From contig NZ_JBHLWB010000008.1 of the NCBI RefSeq assembly GCF_042433055.1, forward strand, positions 71,797 to 135,796: 64,000 bases of DNA. The letters are read 5' to 3'. The stretch's first letter is position 1. Each line of letters starts with the position of its first letter. A model generated the notes under the pieces. The model searched no databases. It was not told the DNA's origin and saw only the letters and a list, made by a program, of their open reading frames with translations. This DNA is from Gallibacterium trehalosifermentans. Its GTDB lineage: Bacteria > Pseudomonadota > Gammaproteobacteria > Enterobacterales > Pasteurellaceae. This document shows, in pieces, positions 16,519 through 25,975 of the stretch. A program made the position numbers and the translations under genes.

Positions 16519-17874
16519 ATGTTACTATCAAGATTAGAACGTGCGAAAAGAAGGTTATCTCGTTTACCAGCGTTTGATTTAAATGAAGAACAAATTGAGA
16601 TTCTGCCTTCAGCAAAAGCGTTTAAACAAAAAATTATTCAATTAATTCAACAAGTTGAAAGGCGAGTCTATATTACAGCGCTCTATTGGGAAAAAGATGA
16701 GGCTGGTCAAGAAATCCTCGAAGCAATCTATCAAGCTAAGCAAAAACACCCAAATTTAGATGTGAAAATTTTTGTGGATTGGCATCGTGCGCAGCGTGGG
16801 CGAATCGGCGAGGAGCAAGGGAATAGTAATGCGGATTGGTATGCAGAAATGCGTCAAAAATATGGTATTGATGACGTGATTTTTTATGGCGTACCGATTA
16901 ATACGCGTGAAATTTTTGGGGTATTGCATATTAAGGGTTTCGTCTTTGATGATACGGTGTTGTATAGCGGAGCGAGTATTAATAATGTCTATTTACATCA
17001 ACAAGATCGCTATCGTTATGATCGTTATCAAGTTATTACTCACCCGCAATTAGCAGATAGTTTTGTCGCGTTTATTCAACAACATCTTAATGATATTTCG
17101 GCAGTAAACCGTTTGGATCAACCTCGTAAATCAACACGGGAATTGCGCCCTGTGATTCGTTCTTTCCGAAAACATTTGGCATTCAGTGGGAAATATTTTT
17201 GCCAGAATCAGCCGTTATCTTTAGAGAAAATGAGCATCACGCCATTATTTGGCTTGGGCAAAAATAATTTGTTAAATAAGGTAATTGAAGCACTATTTTT
17301 GGTTACCCAGAAAAAACTAACCATTTGTACGCCTTATTTTAATTTTCCTCGTTCGTTACAACAACGGATTCGTACGTTATTGCATGAGGGGAAAAAAGTA
17401 GAAATTATTGTGGGGGATAAAACAGCAAATGATTTCTATATTCCACCATCAGAACCGTTTAAATTAGTTGGGGCGCTACCATATTTGTATGAGAAAAATT
17501 TGCGCCAATTTGCTAAACGTTTTGCAGAGTTTATTGATAATCAGCAATTAATTATTCGTTTATGGAAAGACGGAGAAAATAGTTATCATCTGAAAGGTGT
17601 TTGGATTGATGATAATTATGTCTTGCTAACGGGGAATAATTTGAATCCACGTGCTTGGCGTTTAGATGCGGAAAATGGCTTATTAATTCACGATCCTGAT
17701 CATCAATTAACGGAAAAAAACTGTACGGAATTAGCATTAATCCGAACACATACTACCATTTTGAGTAGTTATCAACAGCTCGAGAAGCCGAGTAATTACC
17801 CCGCACCAGCACAGCGTGTATTACGCCGTTTTGAGCGGATTAAAGCCGATCATTTGGTGAAGATGATTTTGTAA
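16519..17874 (+). CDS. pssA: CDP-diacylglycerol-serine O-phosphatidyltransferase PssA
   Basis: Makes phosphatidylserine from CDP-diacylglycerol and L-serine, the first step to phosphatidylethanolamine. About 451 aa. Two phospholipase-D-type HKD motifs are visible: HIKGFVFDDTVLYSGASINN near residue 142 and HLKGVWIDD with GNNLNPRAW near residue 350. These mark the E. coli/Haemophilus-type peripheral enzyme. Start ATG 16519 (MLLSRLERAKRRL) matches the family N-terminus; an upstream TTG at 16489 is also in frame but less likely. It diverges from yfiF, with AT-rich sequence between. Confidence 0.93.
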   Translation: MLLSRLERAKRRLSRLPAFDLNEEQIEILPSAKAFKQKIIQLIQQVERRVYITALYWEKDEAGQEILEAIYQAKQKHPNLDVKIFVDWHRAQRGRIGEEQGNSNADWYAEMRQKYGIDDVIFYGVPINTREIFGVLHIKGFVFDDTVLYSGASINNVYLHQQDRYRYDRYQVITHPQLADSFVAFIQQHLNDISAVNRLDQPRKSTRELRPVIRSFRKHLAFSGKYFCQNQPLSLEKMSITPLFGLGKNNLLNKVIEALFLVTQKKLTICTPYFNFPRSLQQRIRTLLHEGKKVEIIVGDKTANDFYIPPSEPFKLVGALPYLYEKNLRQFAKRFAEFIDNQQLIIRLWKDGENSYHLKGVWIDDNYVLLTGNNLNPRAWRLDAENGLLIHDPDHQLTEKNCTELALIRTHTTILSSYQQLEKPSNYPAPAQRVLRRFERIKADHLVKMIL

Positions 17875-17904
17875 TTTAATGAATATTAAAGAGAAATGTT
17901 AGCA

Positions 17905-18765
17905 ATGATTTATAGTATGACGGCGTTTGCTCGCCAAGAAATTCAGGCAGAATGGGGGAGTGCGGTTTGGGAGATCCGTTCAGTAAATCAACGATATTTA
18001 GAGACTTTTTTTCGTTTGCCAGAACAGTTCCGCGGCTTAGAAAATAATTTGCGTGAAATGCTACGTCAACGCCTTTCCCGAGGCAAAATAGAGTGTAATT
18101 TACGGGTTGAGTTAAGCCATAACAACACAGGTTTAACGCTCAATCAAACCTTAGCGACACAAGTCATTGATTCATTACGTTGGATTAAAACGCAGTTAAA
18201 TGAAGGAGAAATCAATCCGATAGAGGTGTTGCGTTATCCAGGTGTAGTCGATGACCTAAGTGTGGATCTTGATGAAATTAATCAGGAAATTTTGCAGGGA
18301 TTTACTACCTTATTAACCGATTTTATTGCGATGCGTGCTCGAGAGGGGGAAAAATTATCAGAAGCAATTTCTTCACGTCTTGATGGCATTCAAAACGAAG
18401 TGAGTTTTGTGCGGCAAAAAATGCCAGAGGTTTTACAATGGCAACGAGAGCGTTTGTTGCAACGTTTTGAAGAAGTACAACTGCAATTCGATCCAACTCG
18501 TTTAGAACAAGAGATGATTCTGTTAGCACAACGTGTTGATGTGGCAGAAGAGCTTGACCGTTTAGAAATGCACATCAAAGAAACGAAAGAGATTTTACGC
18601 AAAGGTGGCGTAGTCGGTCGTCGTTTGGACTTTATGATGCAAGAACTAAATAGAGAATCCAATACATTAGCCTCTAAATCAATTAATACAGAGATTACTA
18701 ACTCGGCAGTAACGTTGAAAGTGTTAATTGAGCAAATGCGTGAACAAGTACAAAATATTGAGTAG
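17905..18765 (+). CDS. yicC: YicC-family endoribonuclease
   Basis: About 286 aa, starting MIYSMTAFARQEIQAEWG like E. coli YicC (MIRSMTAYAR). An ATG at 17896 is also in frame, but ATG 17905 fits the family better. The N-terminal YicC domain carries VNQRYLETFFRLPEQFRGLE (shorter motif RSVNQRYLE), and the DUF1732 C-terminal region contains LDFMMQELNRESNTLASKS (shorter LDFMMQELNRE). E. coli YicC is a metal-dependent endoribonuclease implicated in sRNA decay. The gene follows pssA by 30 bases. A GTAGTG...CACTAC inverted repeat and an ACCTGA...TCAGGT repeat follow the stop but lack T runs. Confidence 0.9.
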   Translation: MIYSMTAFARQEIQAEWGSAVWEIRSVNQRYLETFFRLPEQFRGLENNLREMLRQRLSRGKIECNLRVELSHNNTGLTLNQTLATQVIDSLRWIKTQLNEGEINPIEVLRYPGVVDDLSVDLDEINQEILQGFTTLLTDFIAMRAREGEKLSEAISSRLDGIQNEVSFVRQKMPEVLQWQRERLLQRFEEVQLQFDPTRLEQEMILLAQRVDVAEELDRLEMHIKETKEILRKGGVVGRRLDFMMQELNRESNTLASKSINTEITNSAVTLKVLIEQMREQVQNIE

Positions 18766-18851
18766 TGGGGTAATGCCTCACTACCTGTAACCTGAATGAA
18801 ATATCTCAGGTAAATTTATGAAGTATTACTTCATTTTTTATAAAATTTTAA

Positions 18852-18867
18852 AGTGATCATTATCACA
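18852..18867. promoter_or_regulatory. CRP (cAMP receptor protein) site upstream of the PTS transporter
   Basis: AGTGATCATTATCACA is a near-perfect palindrome matching TGTGA-N6-TCACA at nine of ten core positions, flanked by A/T-rich sequence. It is centred about 107 bases before the ATG of the PTS gene and points to catabolite activation of that gene. Confidence 0.8.
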
Positions 18868-18966
18868 AATATTATAATCTGTATTTTACTTACATATTTT
18901 CACTTCCTATACTACTTATTAGTTAATGCATATATTCCCCTCAAAACACAACATAAGGACTCCTTT

Positions 18967-20439
18967 ATGAATATTCTCTCTTATTTACAAAAAATAGGGC
19001 GAGCCTTGATGGTGCCAGTTGCGGCACTACCAGCAGCGGCTATTTTAATGGGTATTGGTTATTGGATTGACCCAGATGGTTGGGGTAGTAACAGTGCATT
19101 AGCGTCATTACTAATTAAGTCTGGTGCTGCCATTATTGATAATATGTCATTGCTTTTTGCAGTTGGTGTGGCATTTGGTCTTTCTAAAGATAAGCATGGT
19201 TCAGCTGCGTTATCTGGTTTAGTGGGTTATTTAGTGGTAACAACTTTACTTTCACCTGGGGCGGTTGCTCAATTAAAAGGTATTCCAGTTGATCAAGTCC
19301 CTGCGGCATTTGGCAAAATTAACAACCAATTTATTGGTATTTTAGTGGGAATTATTTCTGCCGAACTGTATAACCGTTTCTCTAAAGTAGAACTGCACCA
19401 AGCATTGGCATTCTTTAGTGGTAAGCGTTTAGTGCCAATCGTCGTTTCTTTTGTAATGATTTTAGTCTCATTTATTCTCCTTTATGTATGGCCAGTAATT
19501 TTCAATGGTTTAGTGGGTTTCGGTGAATCCATTCAAGGTTTAGGGGCTATTGGTGCAGGTATTTACGCTTTCTTTAACCGCTTATTAATTCCTGTTGGCT
19601 TACACCATGCACTCAATTCAGTATTCTGGTTTGATGTGGCTGGTATTAATGATATTCCTAACTTCTTAGGTGGCGCAAAATCTTTAGCGGAGGGTAAAGC
19701 TATCCTAGGGCAAACGGGTATGTATCAAGCAGGGTTCTTCCCAATTATGATGTTTGGTTTACCAGCGGCAGCATTAGCGATTTACCATAGTGCAAAACCA
19801 GCGAAGAAAGCGGTAGTCGGTTCGATTATGTTTGCTGCTGCATTATCTTCATTTTTCACTGGCGTAACTGAACCATTAGAATTCTCCTTTATGTTTGTTG
19901 CACCAGTACTTTATCTCATTCATGCCTTATTAACTGGTGTATCTGTCTTCCTTGCAGCAAGCCTACATTGGATTGCAGGTTTTGGCTTTAGTGCAGGATT
20001 AGTTGACCTTGTGTTATCTTCACGTAACCCATTAGCAACACAATGGTATATGCTCATTTTGCAAGGTATCGTGTTTGCAGGTATTTACTATGTGTTATTC
20101 CGTGCTGTCATTAAAGCCTTTGATTTAAAAACACCAGGGCGTGATGATGAAAAAGATGATGCAACCGTTTCAACGACAAGCGAACCACAACTTAGCGCAG
20201 AAGCTAAAGTTGCTCGAGCGAAGAACTTTGTTGCAGCTTTAGGTGGATCAGCAAATATTAAAGAAATTGATGCTTGTATTACTCGCTTACGTTTGATTCT
20301 TGTGGATCGTAATAAGATAGATGAAAACAAACTAAAAGCGTTAGGCTCAAAAGGTAATATCAAATTAGGCGATAATGCTTTACAAGTGATTCTTGGACCA
20401 GAAGCTGAAATGGTTGCTGATGAGATGAAAAAACTATAA
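18967..20439 (+). CDS. PTS glucose/N-acetylglucosamine-type permease, EIICB
   Basis: Transports and phosphorylates a hexose or amino sugar via HPr-EI phosphate. ATG 18967 (MNILSYLQKIGRALM) follows AAGGACTCCTTT; 38 upstream in-frame codons do not resemble the family. About 490 aa. The EIIC domain (about 1-380) has ten or so membrane helices with RLLIPVGLHHALN and GVTEPLEFSFMFVAP. A linker KTPGRDDEKDD leads to the EIIB domain, with the phosphorylated Cys in DACITRLRL near residue 435. No EIIA domain is attached, so EIIA-Glc (Crr) must act in trans. Features are shared with both NagE and PtsG, so the sugar is not fixed by sequence. Confidence 0.87.
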   Translation: MNILSYLQKIGRALMVPVAALPAAAILMGIGYWIDPDGWGSNSALASLLIKSGAAIIDNMSLLFAVGVAFGLSKDKHGSAALSGLVGYLVVTTLLSPGAVAQLKGIPVDQVPAAFGKINNQFIGILVGIISAELYNRFSKVELHQALAFFSGKRLVPIVVSFVMILVSFILLYVWPVIFNGLVGFGESIQGLGAIGAGIYAFFNRLLIPVGLHHALNSVFWFDVAGINDIPNFLGGAKSLAEGKAILGQTGMYQAGFFPIMMFGLPAAALAIYHSAKPAKKAVVGSIMFAAALSSFFTGVTEPLEFSFMFVAPVLYLIHALLTGVSVFLAASLHWIAGFGFSAGLVDLVLSSRNPLATQWYMLILQGIVFAGIYYVLFRAVIKAFDLKTPGRDDEKDDATVSTTSEPQLSAEAKVARAKNFVAALGGSANIKEIDACITRLRLILVDRNKIDENKLKALGSKGNIKLGDNALQVILGPEAEMVADEMKKL

Positions 20440-20451
20440 TGATATAAGATA

Positions 20452-20478
20452 AAGCCCCATCATGATGGGGCTTAATTT
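20452..20478 (+). terminator. Rho-independent terminator after the PTS gene
   Basis: Nine-base-pair GC-rich stem AAGCCCCAT / ATGGGGCTT with a 4-nt loop, then AATTTT, 12 bases beyond the stop. It separates the gene from convergent yqhD. Confidence 0.88.
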
Positions 20479-20482
20479 TGCC

Positions 20483-21640
20483 TTAAAGTGCTAAACGTAA
20501 AATTTCTTCTGCCGCAGCATTATCGATATTTTTGTGTTCACCGATATTTTCACTACGATGTTCAGCAAGTTTCTTTAATACTGTTGGGAATTGGCTATCA
20601 TCAATGCCATAAGCAGATAGGCGAGTTGGTGTGCCCATTTGTTCAAAGAATGCACGTGTTTTTTCAATCGCAATGTTTACGCCCTCAGTTTCATCAATGC
20701 CTTGATAACCCCAAACACGTTGAGCAAATTGGATTAATTTCGCTTTTTTGAGTTCACGTTGATGCCACATAATTGCAGGTACAACAATCGCTAAGGTTTG
20801 TCCATGATCTAAACCATATTGTGCCGTGAGCTCATGTCCGATAGCGTGTGATGCCCAATCTTGTGGTACACCAACCCCTAAAATGCCATTCAACGCCATG
20901 GTTGCCGCCCACATAATATTAGCGCGCACACCATAATTTTCTGGTTCTGCTAATGCTTTTGGTCCTTCTTCAATCAATGTTGAGAAAACACCCTCAGCAA
21001 AGCGATCCTGAATTTTCGCATTAACAGGATAAGTCATATATTGTTCAAAAGTATGTACGAATGCGTCAACGACGCCATTTGCCGTTTGTTTTGCTGGTAA
21101 TGAATACGTTGTTGTTGGGTCGAGAACGGAAAATTGGGGTTTAACAAGCGCTGAAAAGAAACCAAGCTTATCCTGTGTTTCTTTACGGCTAACCACTGCG
21201 TTGCCGTTCATTTCCGATCCTGTTGCAGGTAAAGTTAAAATTGCTCCGATTGGTAATGCACTTTTTATGACTTGTCCGTGGCTTTTTACAATTTCCCATT
21301 CATCACCTTGATGGTTAATGGCAGCAGCAATAAATTTTGTACCGTCTAAAACAGAACCACCACCGACAGCCAGTAAGAAAGTTACTTGCTCTTTGCGCGC
21401 TAATTCCACAGCTTGCATCAAGGTGCTGAATTGTGGATTAGGTTCAATGCCAGAAAATTCGATAATTTCAAAATCTTTTAGGGCTGTGATAACCTGCTCA
21501 TATACCCCATTTTTCTTGATACTTCCCCCACCATAAGTCATTAAAATTTTTGCTCCAGCAGGGATTTGCTGTTTGATAGTGGCAATTTGTCCTTTACCAA
21601 ATAACACTTTTGTTGGTAGATGAAGAGTAAAATTTTCCAT
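20483..21640 (-). CDS. yqhD: Iron-type NADPH-dependent alcohol/aldehyde dehydrogenase YqhD
   Basis: A 385-aa member of the iron-containing (group III) alcohol dehydrogenases, very like E. coli YqhD, which reduces short and lipid-peroxidation aldehydes with NADPH. Visible are the GGGSVLDGTKFIAAA nucleotide-binding region, NGVVDAFVHTFEQYM with metal ligands Asp and His, and HAIGHELTAQYGLDHGQTLA with the two further metal His residues. It lies downstream of ridA on the same strand but behind a good terminator, so it may depend on readthrough or its own short promoter. Confidence 0.92.
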   Translation of the reverse strand: MENFTLHLPTKVLFGKGQIATIKQQIPAGAKILMTYGGGSIKKNGVYEQVITALKDFEIIEFSGIEPNPQFSTLMQAVELARKEQVTFLLAVGGGSVLDGTKFIAAAINHQGDEWEIVKSHGQVIKSALPIGAILTLPATGSEMNGNAVVSRKETQDKLGFFSALVKPQFSVLDPTTTYSLPAKQTANGVVDAFVHTFEQYMTYPVNAKIQDRFAEGVFSTLIEEGPKALAEPENYGVRANIMWAATMALNGILGVGVPQDWASHAIGHELTAQYGLDHGQTLAIVVPAIMWHQRELKKAKLIQFAQRVWGYQGIDETEGVNIAIEKTRAFFEQMGTPTRLSAYGIDDSQFPTVLKKLAEHRSENIGEHKNIDNAAAEEILRLAL

Positions 21641-21660
21641 AAAACACGCCTTTTACGAGA

Positions 21661-21690
21661 TAAAAAATGCTTTCCAACATGGAAAGCATT
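21661..21690 (-). terminator. Rho-independent terminator after ridA
   Basis: On the minus strand, AATGCTTTCC / GGAAAGCATT (10 bp, 5-nt loop) is followed by TTTTTTA. It lies 21 bases past the ridA stop and about 20 bases before the yqhD start. Confidence 0.85.
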
Positions 21691-21711
21691 AAAAGAGATA
21701 TTACTAAAAAT

Positions 21712-22101
21712 TTATTTACGTACGGCAATCGCTTCAATCTCAATGCCGACATCTTTTGGTAAACGAGCCACTTCGACACAAGAGCGAGCGGGAAACGTTG
21801 GGTGATTATTTTCTTTGAAGAAACGCTCATATTCCGCATTTACCGTTGCAAATTGATTAAGATCTTTCACAAATACAGTTGTTTTGACAATATCTGCGAC
21901 TTTTAAACCAGCCTGTTCAATAATCGCTTTGATATTTTCTAAGGATTGGCGAGCTTGTGCCACAATATCACTTGGAATTTCACCTGTCGCTGGATTAACT
22001 GGAATCTGCCCAGAAGTCAGCACTAAATTTCCTAAATCGACAGCTTGTACATAAGGACCGATTGCTGCGGGTGCTTTTTCTGTATGAATAATTTTTGTCA
22101 T
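21712..22101 (-). CDS. ridA: Reactive intermediate/imine deaminase RidA
   Basis: A 129-aa YjgF/YER057c/UK114-family enzyme that hydrolyses 2-aminoacrylate and related enamines/imines released by PLP enzymes. It shows the family core: IGPYVQAVDLGNLVLTSGQIP (shorter LVLTSGQIPVNP), the catalytic Arg in ARSCVEVARLPKD near residue 105, and a terminal EAIAVRK. It follows argF by 40 bases, probably in the same transcript. Confidence 0.95.
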   Translation of the reverse strand: MTKIIHTEKAPAAIGPYVQAVDLGNLVLTSGQIPVNPATGEIPSDIVAQARQSLENIKAIIEQAGLKVADIVKTTVFVKDLNQFATVNAEYERFFKENNHPTFPARSCVEVARLPKDVGIEIEAIAVRK

Positions 22102-22141
22102 GGTTATTTCCTTTTTAGATTGAAAAATAGTTATTTTGTCA

Positions 22142-23143
22142 TTACGCCAGTGTTGCCACCATCACAGCTTTGATGGTGTGCATACGATTTTCTGCTTCGT
22201 CAAAAACAATAGAAGCTGGTGATTCAAATACCTCATCTGTAACCTCTAATCCTTTTAAACCATATTTAGCGGCAATTTCCTTACCAACGGTGGTGTGTTC
22301 ATCGTGGAAAGATGGTAAACAGTGCATAAATTTCACATTTGGATTACCTGTTAATGCCATTAACTCAGTATTGACTTGATAAGGTTTCATTAGCTCGATA
22401 CGTTCCGCCCAAGCACTTTCAGGCTCACCCATTGAAACCCAAATATCGGTATAAATAAAATCTACATCTTTCACGCCAGCCGCAATATCTTCGGTACAGG
22501 TAATTTTTGCCCCTGTTTGTTTGGCAATATCGGCGACCTCATCTAATAATTTTTGTTCTGGGAAGAATTGTTTTGGGGCGACTAAACGTAAATCTAAGCC
22601 CATTAATGCTGCACCCTCTACAAAAGAGTTCCCCATATTATTGCGCGCATCACCTAAATAAGCCATTTTCATCTGATCTAAACGCTTGCCTTTACCATGT
22701 TCTAGCATGGTTAAAAAGTCAGCTAAAATTTGCGTTGGGTGAAATTCATCGGTTAAGCCATTCCATACAGGTACACCAGAATATTGTGCCAATGTTTCTA
22801 CCAACTCTTGCCCATAACCACGATATTGAATTGCATCATACATTCTGCCTAAAACACGAGCGGTATCTTTCATACTCTCTTTGTGCCCAATTTGTGAACC
22901 GCTTGGTCCAATATATGAAACATTTGCGCCTTGATCAAAGGCACTGACTTCAAATGCGCAACGGGTGCGAGTAGAGGTTTTTTCAAAAATTAAGGCAATA
23001 TTTTTCCCTTTCAGACGTTGTTGTTCTGTACCAGCATATTTTGCTTTTTTTAGTTCAGCAGATAAATCAAGTAAAAACTGAATTTCTTGCGAGGTAAAAT
23101 CTAATAAACGTAAGAAATGGCGTTGACGTAAGTTTACTGGCAT
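22142..23143 (-). CDS. argF: Ornithine carbamoyltransferase
   Basis: Catalyses carbamoyl phosphate + ornithine to citrulline. 333 aa, with the carbamoyl-phosphate motif STRTR (in FEKTSTRTRCAFEV, near residue 56), HPTQILADFLTM, and the ornithine/Cys loop MHCLPSFHDEHT. Catabolic (ArcB) and anabolic (ArgF) enzymes cannot be told apart by eye. No arcA, arcC or arcD lies next to it, which mildly favours the anabolic role. The start is 21 bases after the mutS stop, so it may share the mutS transcript. No separate ARG box could be placed. Confidence 0.93.
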   Translation of the reverse strand: MPVNLRQRHFLRLLDFTSQEIQFLLDLSAELKKAKYAGTEQQRLKGKNIALIFEKTSTRTRCAFEVSAFDQGANVSYIGPSGSQIGHKESMKDTARVLGRMYDAIQYRGYGQELVETLAQYSGVPVWNGLTDEFHPTQILADFLTMLEHGKGKRLDQMKMAYLGDARNNMGNSFVEGAALMGLDLRLVAPKQFFPEQKLLDEVADIAKQTGAKITCTEDIAAGVKDVDFIYTDIWVSMGEPESAWAERIELMKPYQVNTELMALTGNPNVKFMHCLPSFHDEHTTVGKEIAAKYGLKGLEVTDEVFESPASIVFDEAENRMHTIKAVMVATLA

Positions 23144-23164
23144 AAGAACTCCCTATATATTTGC

Positions 23165-25747
23165 TTATGATTGCAATAGTTGCTTTAGTTGATATAACGC
23201 AGCAAGAGCTTGTTTTGGCGTTAAATCATCAGGATCTAAATCTGTTAACTGTTGTAGAACCGCAGTAGTGCGTATATCTGTTTCCTGTGGTGCCGTGAAA
23301 TCTAATTCCGCTTGCTGAGAGGTTTGAGATAACTGCTGCGATGATGCTTCTAGCTGTTTTAGTTTTTGTTTAGCAAGTTGGATAACTGGGCGAGGAACGC
23401 CTGCTAATTGTGCTACTGCTAAACCATAACTTTTGCTTGCTGCCCCCTCTTGAACGGCGTGCATGAATGCAATCGTATCACCATGTTCTTTGGCGTCAAG
23501 ATGAATATTCATACAGCCTGATAATTGTTTAGGCAAAGCCGTTAATTCAAAATAATGGGTCGCAAAGAGTGTTAATGATTGTAATTGGGTTGCTAACCAT
23601 TCTGCACACGCCCATGCCAATGATAATCCATCGTAAGTCGAGGTGCCTCGCCCAATTTCATCAATTAACACAAGACTGTTTGCGGTTGCCTGATGCAAAA
23701 TATTTGCCATTTCACTCATTTCCACCATAAAAGTAGAACGACCTGATGCTAAGTCATCTGAGGCTCCAATGCGGGTGAAAATACGGTCAATCGGTCCAAT
23801 CATTGCAGAATCAGCTGGGACAAAACTGCCGATATATGCCATTAATGTAATCAACGCTGTTTGCCGCATATAGGTACTTTTACCCCCCATATTTGGTCCC
23901 GTAATAATTAATAAATGGCGTTGCTGATTAAGTTGTAATGGATTGGCGATAAAAGGTTGTTGCAATACGGTTTCCACTACAGGGTGGCGTCCTTGTTGAA
24001 TATTGATCTCAATTTTATTGCTAAAAGTAGGAGCTACATAATTTAACGTTTCCGCACGTTCTGCAAGATTAGCTAATACATCTAACTCAGCGACCGCTAA
24101 ACTGGTAAGTTGCAAATCAGCGAGATGAGGCAATAACATTTCGAATAATTCTTCATAGAGTTGTTTTTCTAAAGCGAGTGCTGCACCTTGGGCTTTTAAG
24201 ACTTTATCTTCGTGATTCTTTAATTCAGGGATAATAAATCGTTCTGCATTTTTTAATGTTTGGCGGCGAATATAGTGTGCGGGTGCTTTCTCAGCTTGAC
24301 CTCGACTGATTTGAATATAGTAACCATGTACAGCATTAAAACCAATTTTTAAAGAGTCAATCCCTGTCGCTTGACGTTCTCTTGTTTCAAGATTTTCTAA
24401 AAATTGGGTTGCGCCTGTTGCTAAATCTCGCCATTCATCTAATTCTGCATTATAGCCAGAGGCAATCACACCGCCATCACGAATCAGTAATGGTGGTGTT
24501 TCTATAATGGCTTGATTAAGTAATTGATATAATTCAGTAAAATCTTTTATTTGTGATAGTAATAAATCAAATTGTCCCTGATTTTGTTGTTTTAGTAGGG
24601 CAATGATTTTCGGAATTTGTGCTAAACCATGACGTAAACGTGTCAGATCTCGTGGTCTAGCTGAACGTAGTGCAACTCGCGCAAGAATCCGTTCCATATC
24701 ACTGATTTGTTGTAATAGTGGTTTTAATTCTGTGTATAAATCAGTATGCAGAAGTTGTTTTACGACATTTTGACGTTGTAATAATTGCTTACCTTGACGT
24801 AAAGGTTGATGTATCCAACGTTTTAATAGGCGACTTCCCATTGGTGTGTTGCACCGATCTAGAATTGCAGCAAGGGTATTTTCTGTTCCACCTGCTAAAT
24901 TTTGTGTTAATTCCAAATTACGCCGAGAGGCGACATCAATAATAATAAAATCACTTTCTTGTGCTAATGAAATTGAATTGATATGTGGCAAAGCGGTGCG
25001 TTGCGTTTCTTTCGCATATTGTAACAAGCAACCTGCTGCACACAGTGCCACTAATGCTTTTTCAACGCCGAACCCTTTTAGATCTTGGGTGCCAAATTGT
25101 TTATTGAGCAGTTTGATTGCAGTGCCCAGCTCAAATTCCCATGTTGGGCGACGGCGTAAACCTTTATATTGCTCAAGTAATGACATAAAGGCAAAATCTT
25201 CAGGATATAAGATTTCTACAGGTGATAGGCGTTGTAACTCAGTTGTAATACTGGTTTCATTGCGATGTTCACTGATCTGAAAGCGTCCTGACGTCATATC
25301 TAATGTAGCAAGCGCAAAGGTTTGTTTTTCGAGATAGATACAAGCAATTAAATTGTCTTGACGTTCTGGTAATAAAGCTTCATCACTGATTGTACCAGGC
25401 GTAACGATGCGGACAATTTGCCTTTCAACGGGACCTTTTGTCGTAGCAGGATCACCAATTTGTTCACAAATCGCCACTGACTCACCAAGTTGAACAAGCT
25501 TTGCTAAATAGCCCTCTACAGCGTGATAAGGGACACCCGCCATTGGGATCGGTTCGCCAGCAGAGCGCCCGCGTTTGGTTAACGAAATATCTAATAATGC
25601 TGATGCACGTTTTGCATCATCAAAAAATAATTCATAAAAATCCCCCATACGATAGAACAACAAAATATCTGGATATTCTGCTTTTATTTGTAGATATTGT
25701 TGCATCATTGGGGTATAGGAAGAGAAATCATTATCTTGCGTCATCAT
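23165..25747 (-). CDS. mutS: DNA mismatch repair protein MutS
   Basis: Recognises mismatches and small loops and starts methyl-directed repair. About 860 aa from ATG 25747 (MMTQDNDFSSYTP), which is preceded by AAGGATATATT; a longer frame to 25828 has no family sequence. The mismatch-wedge motif is GDFYELF near residue 40, Walker A is GPNMGGKST near residue 620, and EIGRGTSTYDGLSLAWA is the Walker B/signature region. Intact MutS matters because its status influences slippage rates at long homopolymers such as the two G tracts in this window. Confidence 0.97.
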   Translation of the reverse strand: MMTQDNDFSSYTPMMQQYLQIKAEYPDILLFYRMGDFYELFFDDAKRASALLDISLTKRGRSAGEPIPMAGVPYHAVEGYLAKLVQLGESVAICEQIGDPATTKGPVERQIVRIVTPGTISDEALLPERQDNLIACIYLEKQTFALATLDMTSGRFQISEHRNETSITTELQRLSPVEILYPEDFAFMSLLEQYKGLRRRPTWEFELGTAIKLLNKQFGTQDLKGFGVEKALVALCAAGCLLQYAKETQRTALPHINSISLAQESDFIIIDVASRRNLELTQNLAGGTENTLAAILDRCNTPMGSRLLKRWIHQPLRQGKQLLQRQNVVKQLLHTDLYTELKPLLQQISDMERILARVALRSARPRDLTRLRHGLAQIPKIIALLKQQNQGQFDLLLSQIKDFTELYQLLNQAIIETPPLLIRDGGVIASGYNAELDEWRDLATGATQFLENLETRERQATGIDSLKIGFNAVHGYYIQISRGQAEKAPAHYIRRQTLKNAERFIIPELKNHEDKVLKAQGAALALEKQLYEELFEMLLPHLADLQLTSLAVAELDVLANLAERAETLNYVAPTFSNKIEINIQQGRHPVVETVLQQPFIANPLQLNQQRHLLIITGPNMGGKSTYMRQTALITLMAYIGSFVPADSAMIGPIDRIFTRIGASDDLASGRSTFMVEMSEMANILHQATANSLVLIDEIGRGTSTYDGLSLAWACAEWLATQLQSLTLFATHYFELTALPKQLSGCMNIHLDAKEHGDTIAFMHAVQEGAASKSYGLAVAQLAGVPRPVIQLAKQKLKQLEASSQQLSQTSQQAELDFTAPQETDIRTTAVLQQLTDLDPDDLTPKQALAALYQLKQLLQS

Positions 25748-25909
25748 AATATATCCTTGCTTGAATGCGACCGATAGTATAAAAGATGATGACAGAAATC
25801 GAAAGTTACCAAGAAGAGGATTAGCCAAATTAGTGGTGGATTATTAAGTCTGGATCTGAATTTGGGAACAAGATCGCAAAAATTTGTCTATGTAGAATAA
25901 AGTACTTGA

Positions 25910-25929
25910 TACTGTATAATTATACAGTA
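25910..25929. promoter_or_regulatory. LexA (SOS) operator overlapping the recA promoter
   Basis: TACTGTATAATTATACAGTA is a perfect 20-base palindrome matching the gammaproteobacterial SOS box CTGT-N8-ACAG. It lies between and over a -35-like TTGATA (25906-25911) and a -10 TATAAT (25928-25933) spaced 16 bases apart, so LexA would occlude RNA polymerase. Confidence 0.93.
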
Positions 25930-25975
25930 TAATGGCGAGCGATAATTACCCGAACATTCAAATAGAGGTTATAAA

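Noticed and set aside
18774..18815. Inverted repeats after yicC as terminators
   Set aside because: GTAGTG...CACTAC and ACCTGA...TCAGGT have short stems and no clear U-rich tails.
18853..18966. Hydrophobic N-terminal extension of the PTS permease
   Set aside because: The extension covers the CRP site and promoter; the family N-terminus and ribosome site point to ATG 18967.
25748..25828. Longer mutS start
   Set aside because: AAGGATATATT precedes ATG 25747, and the upstream residues are not MutS-like.
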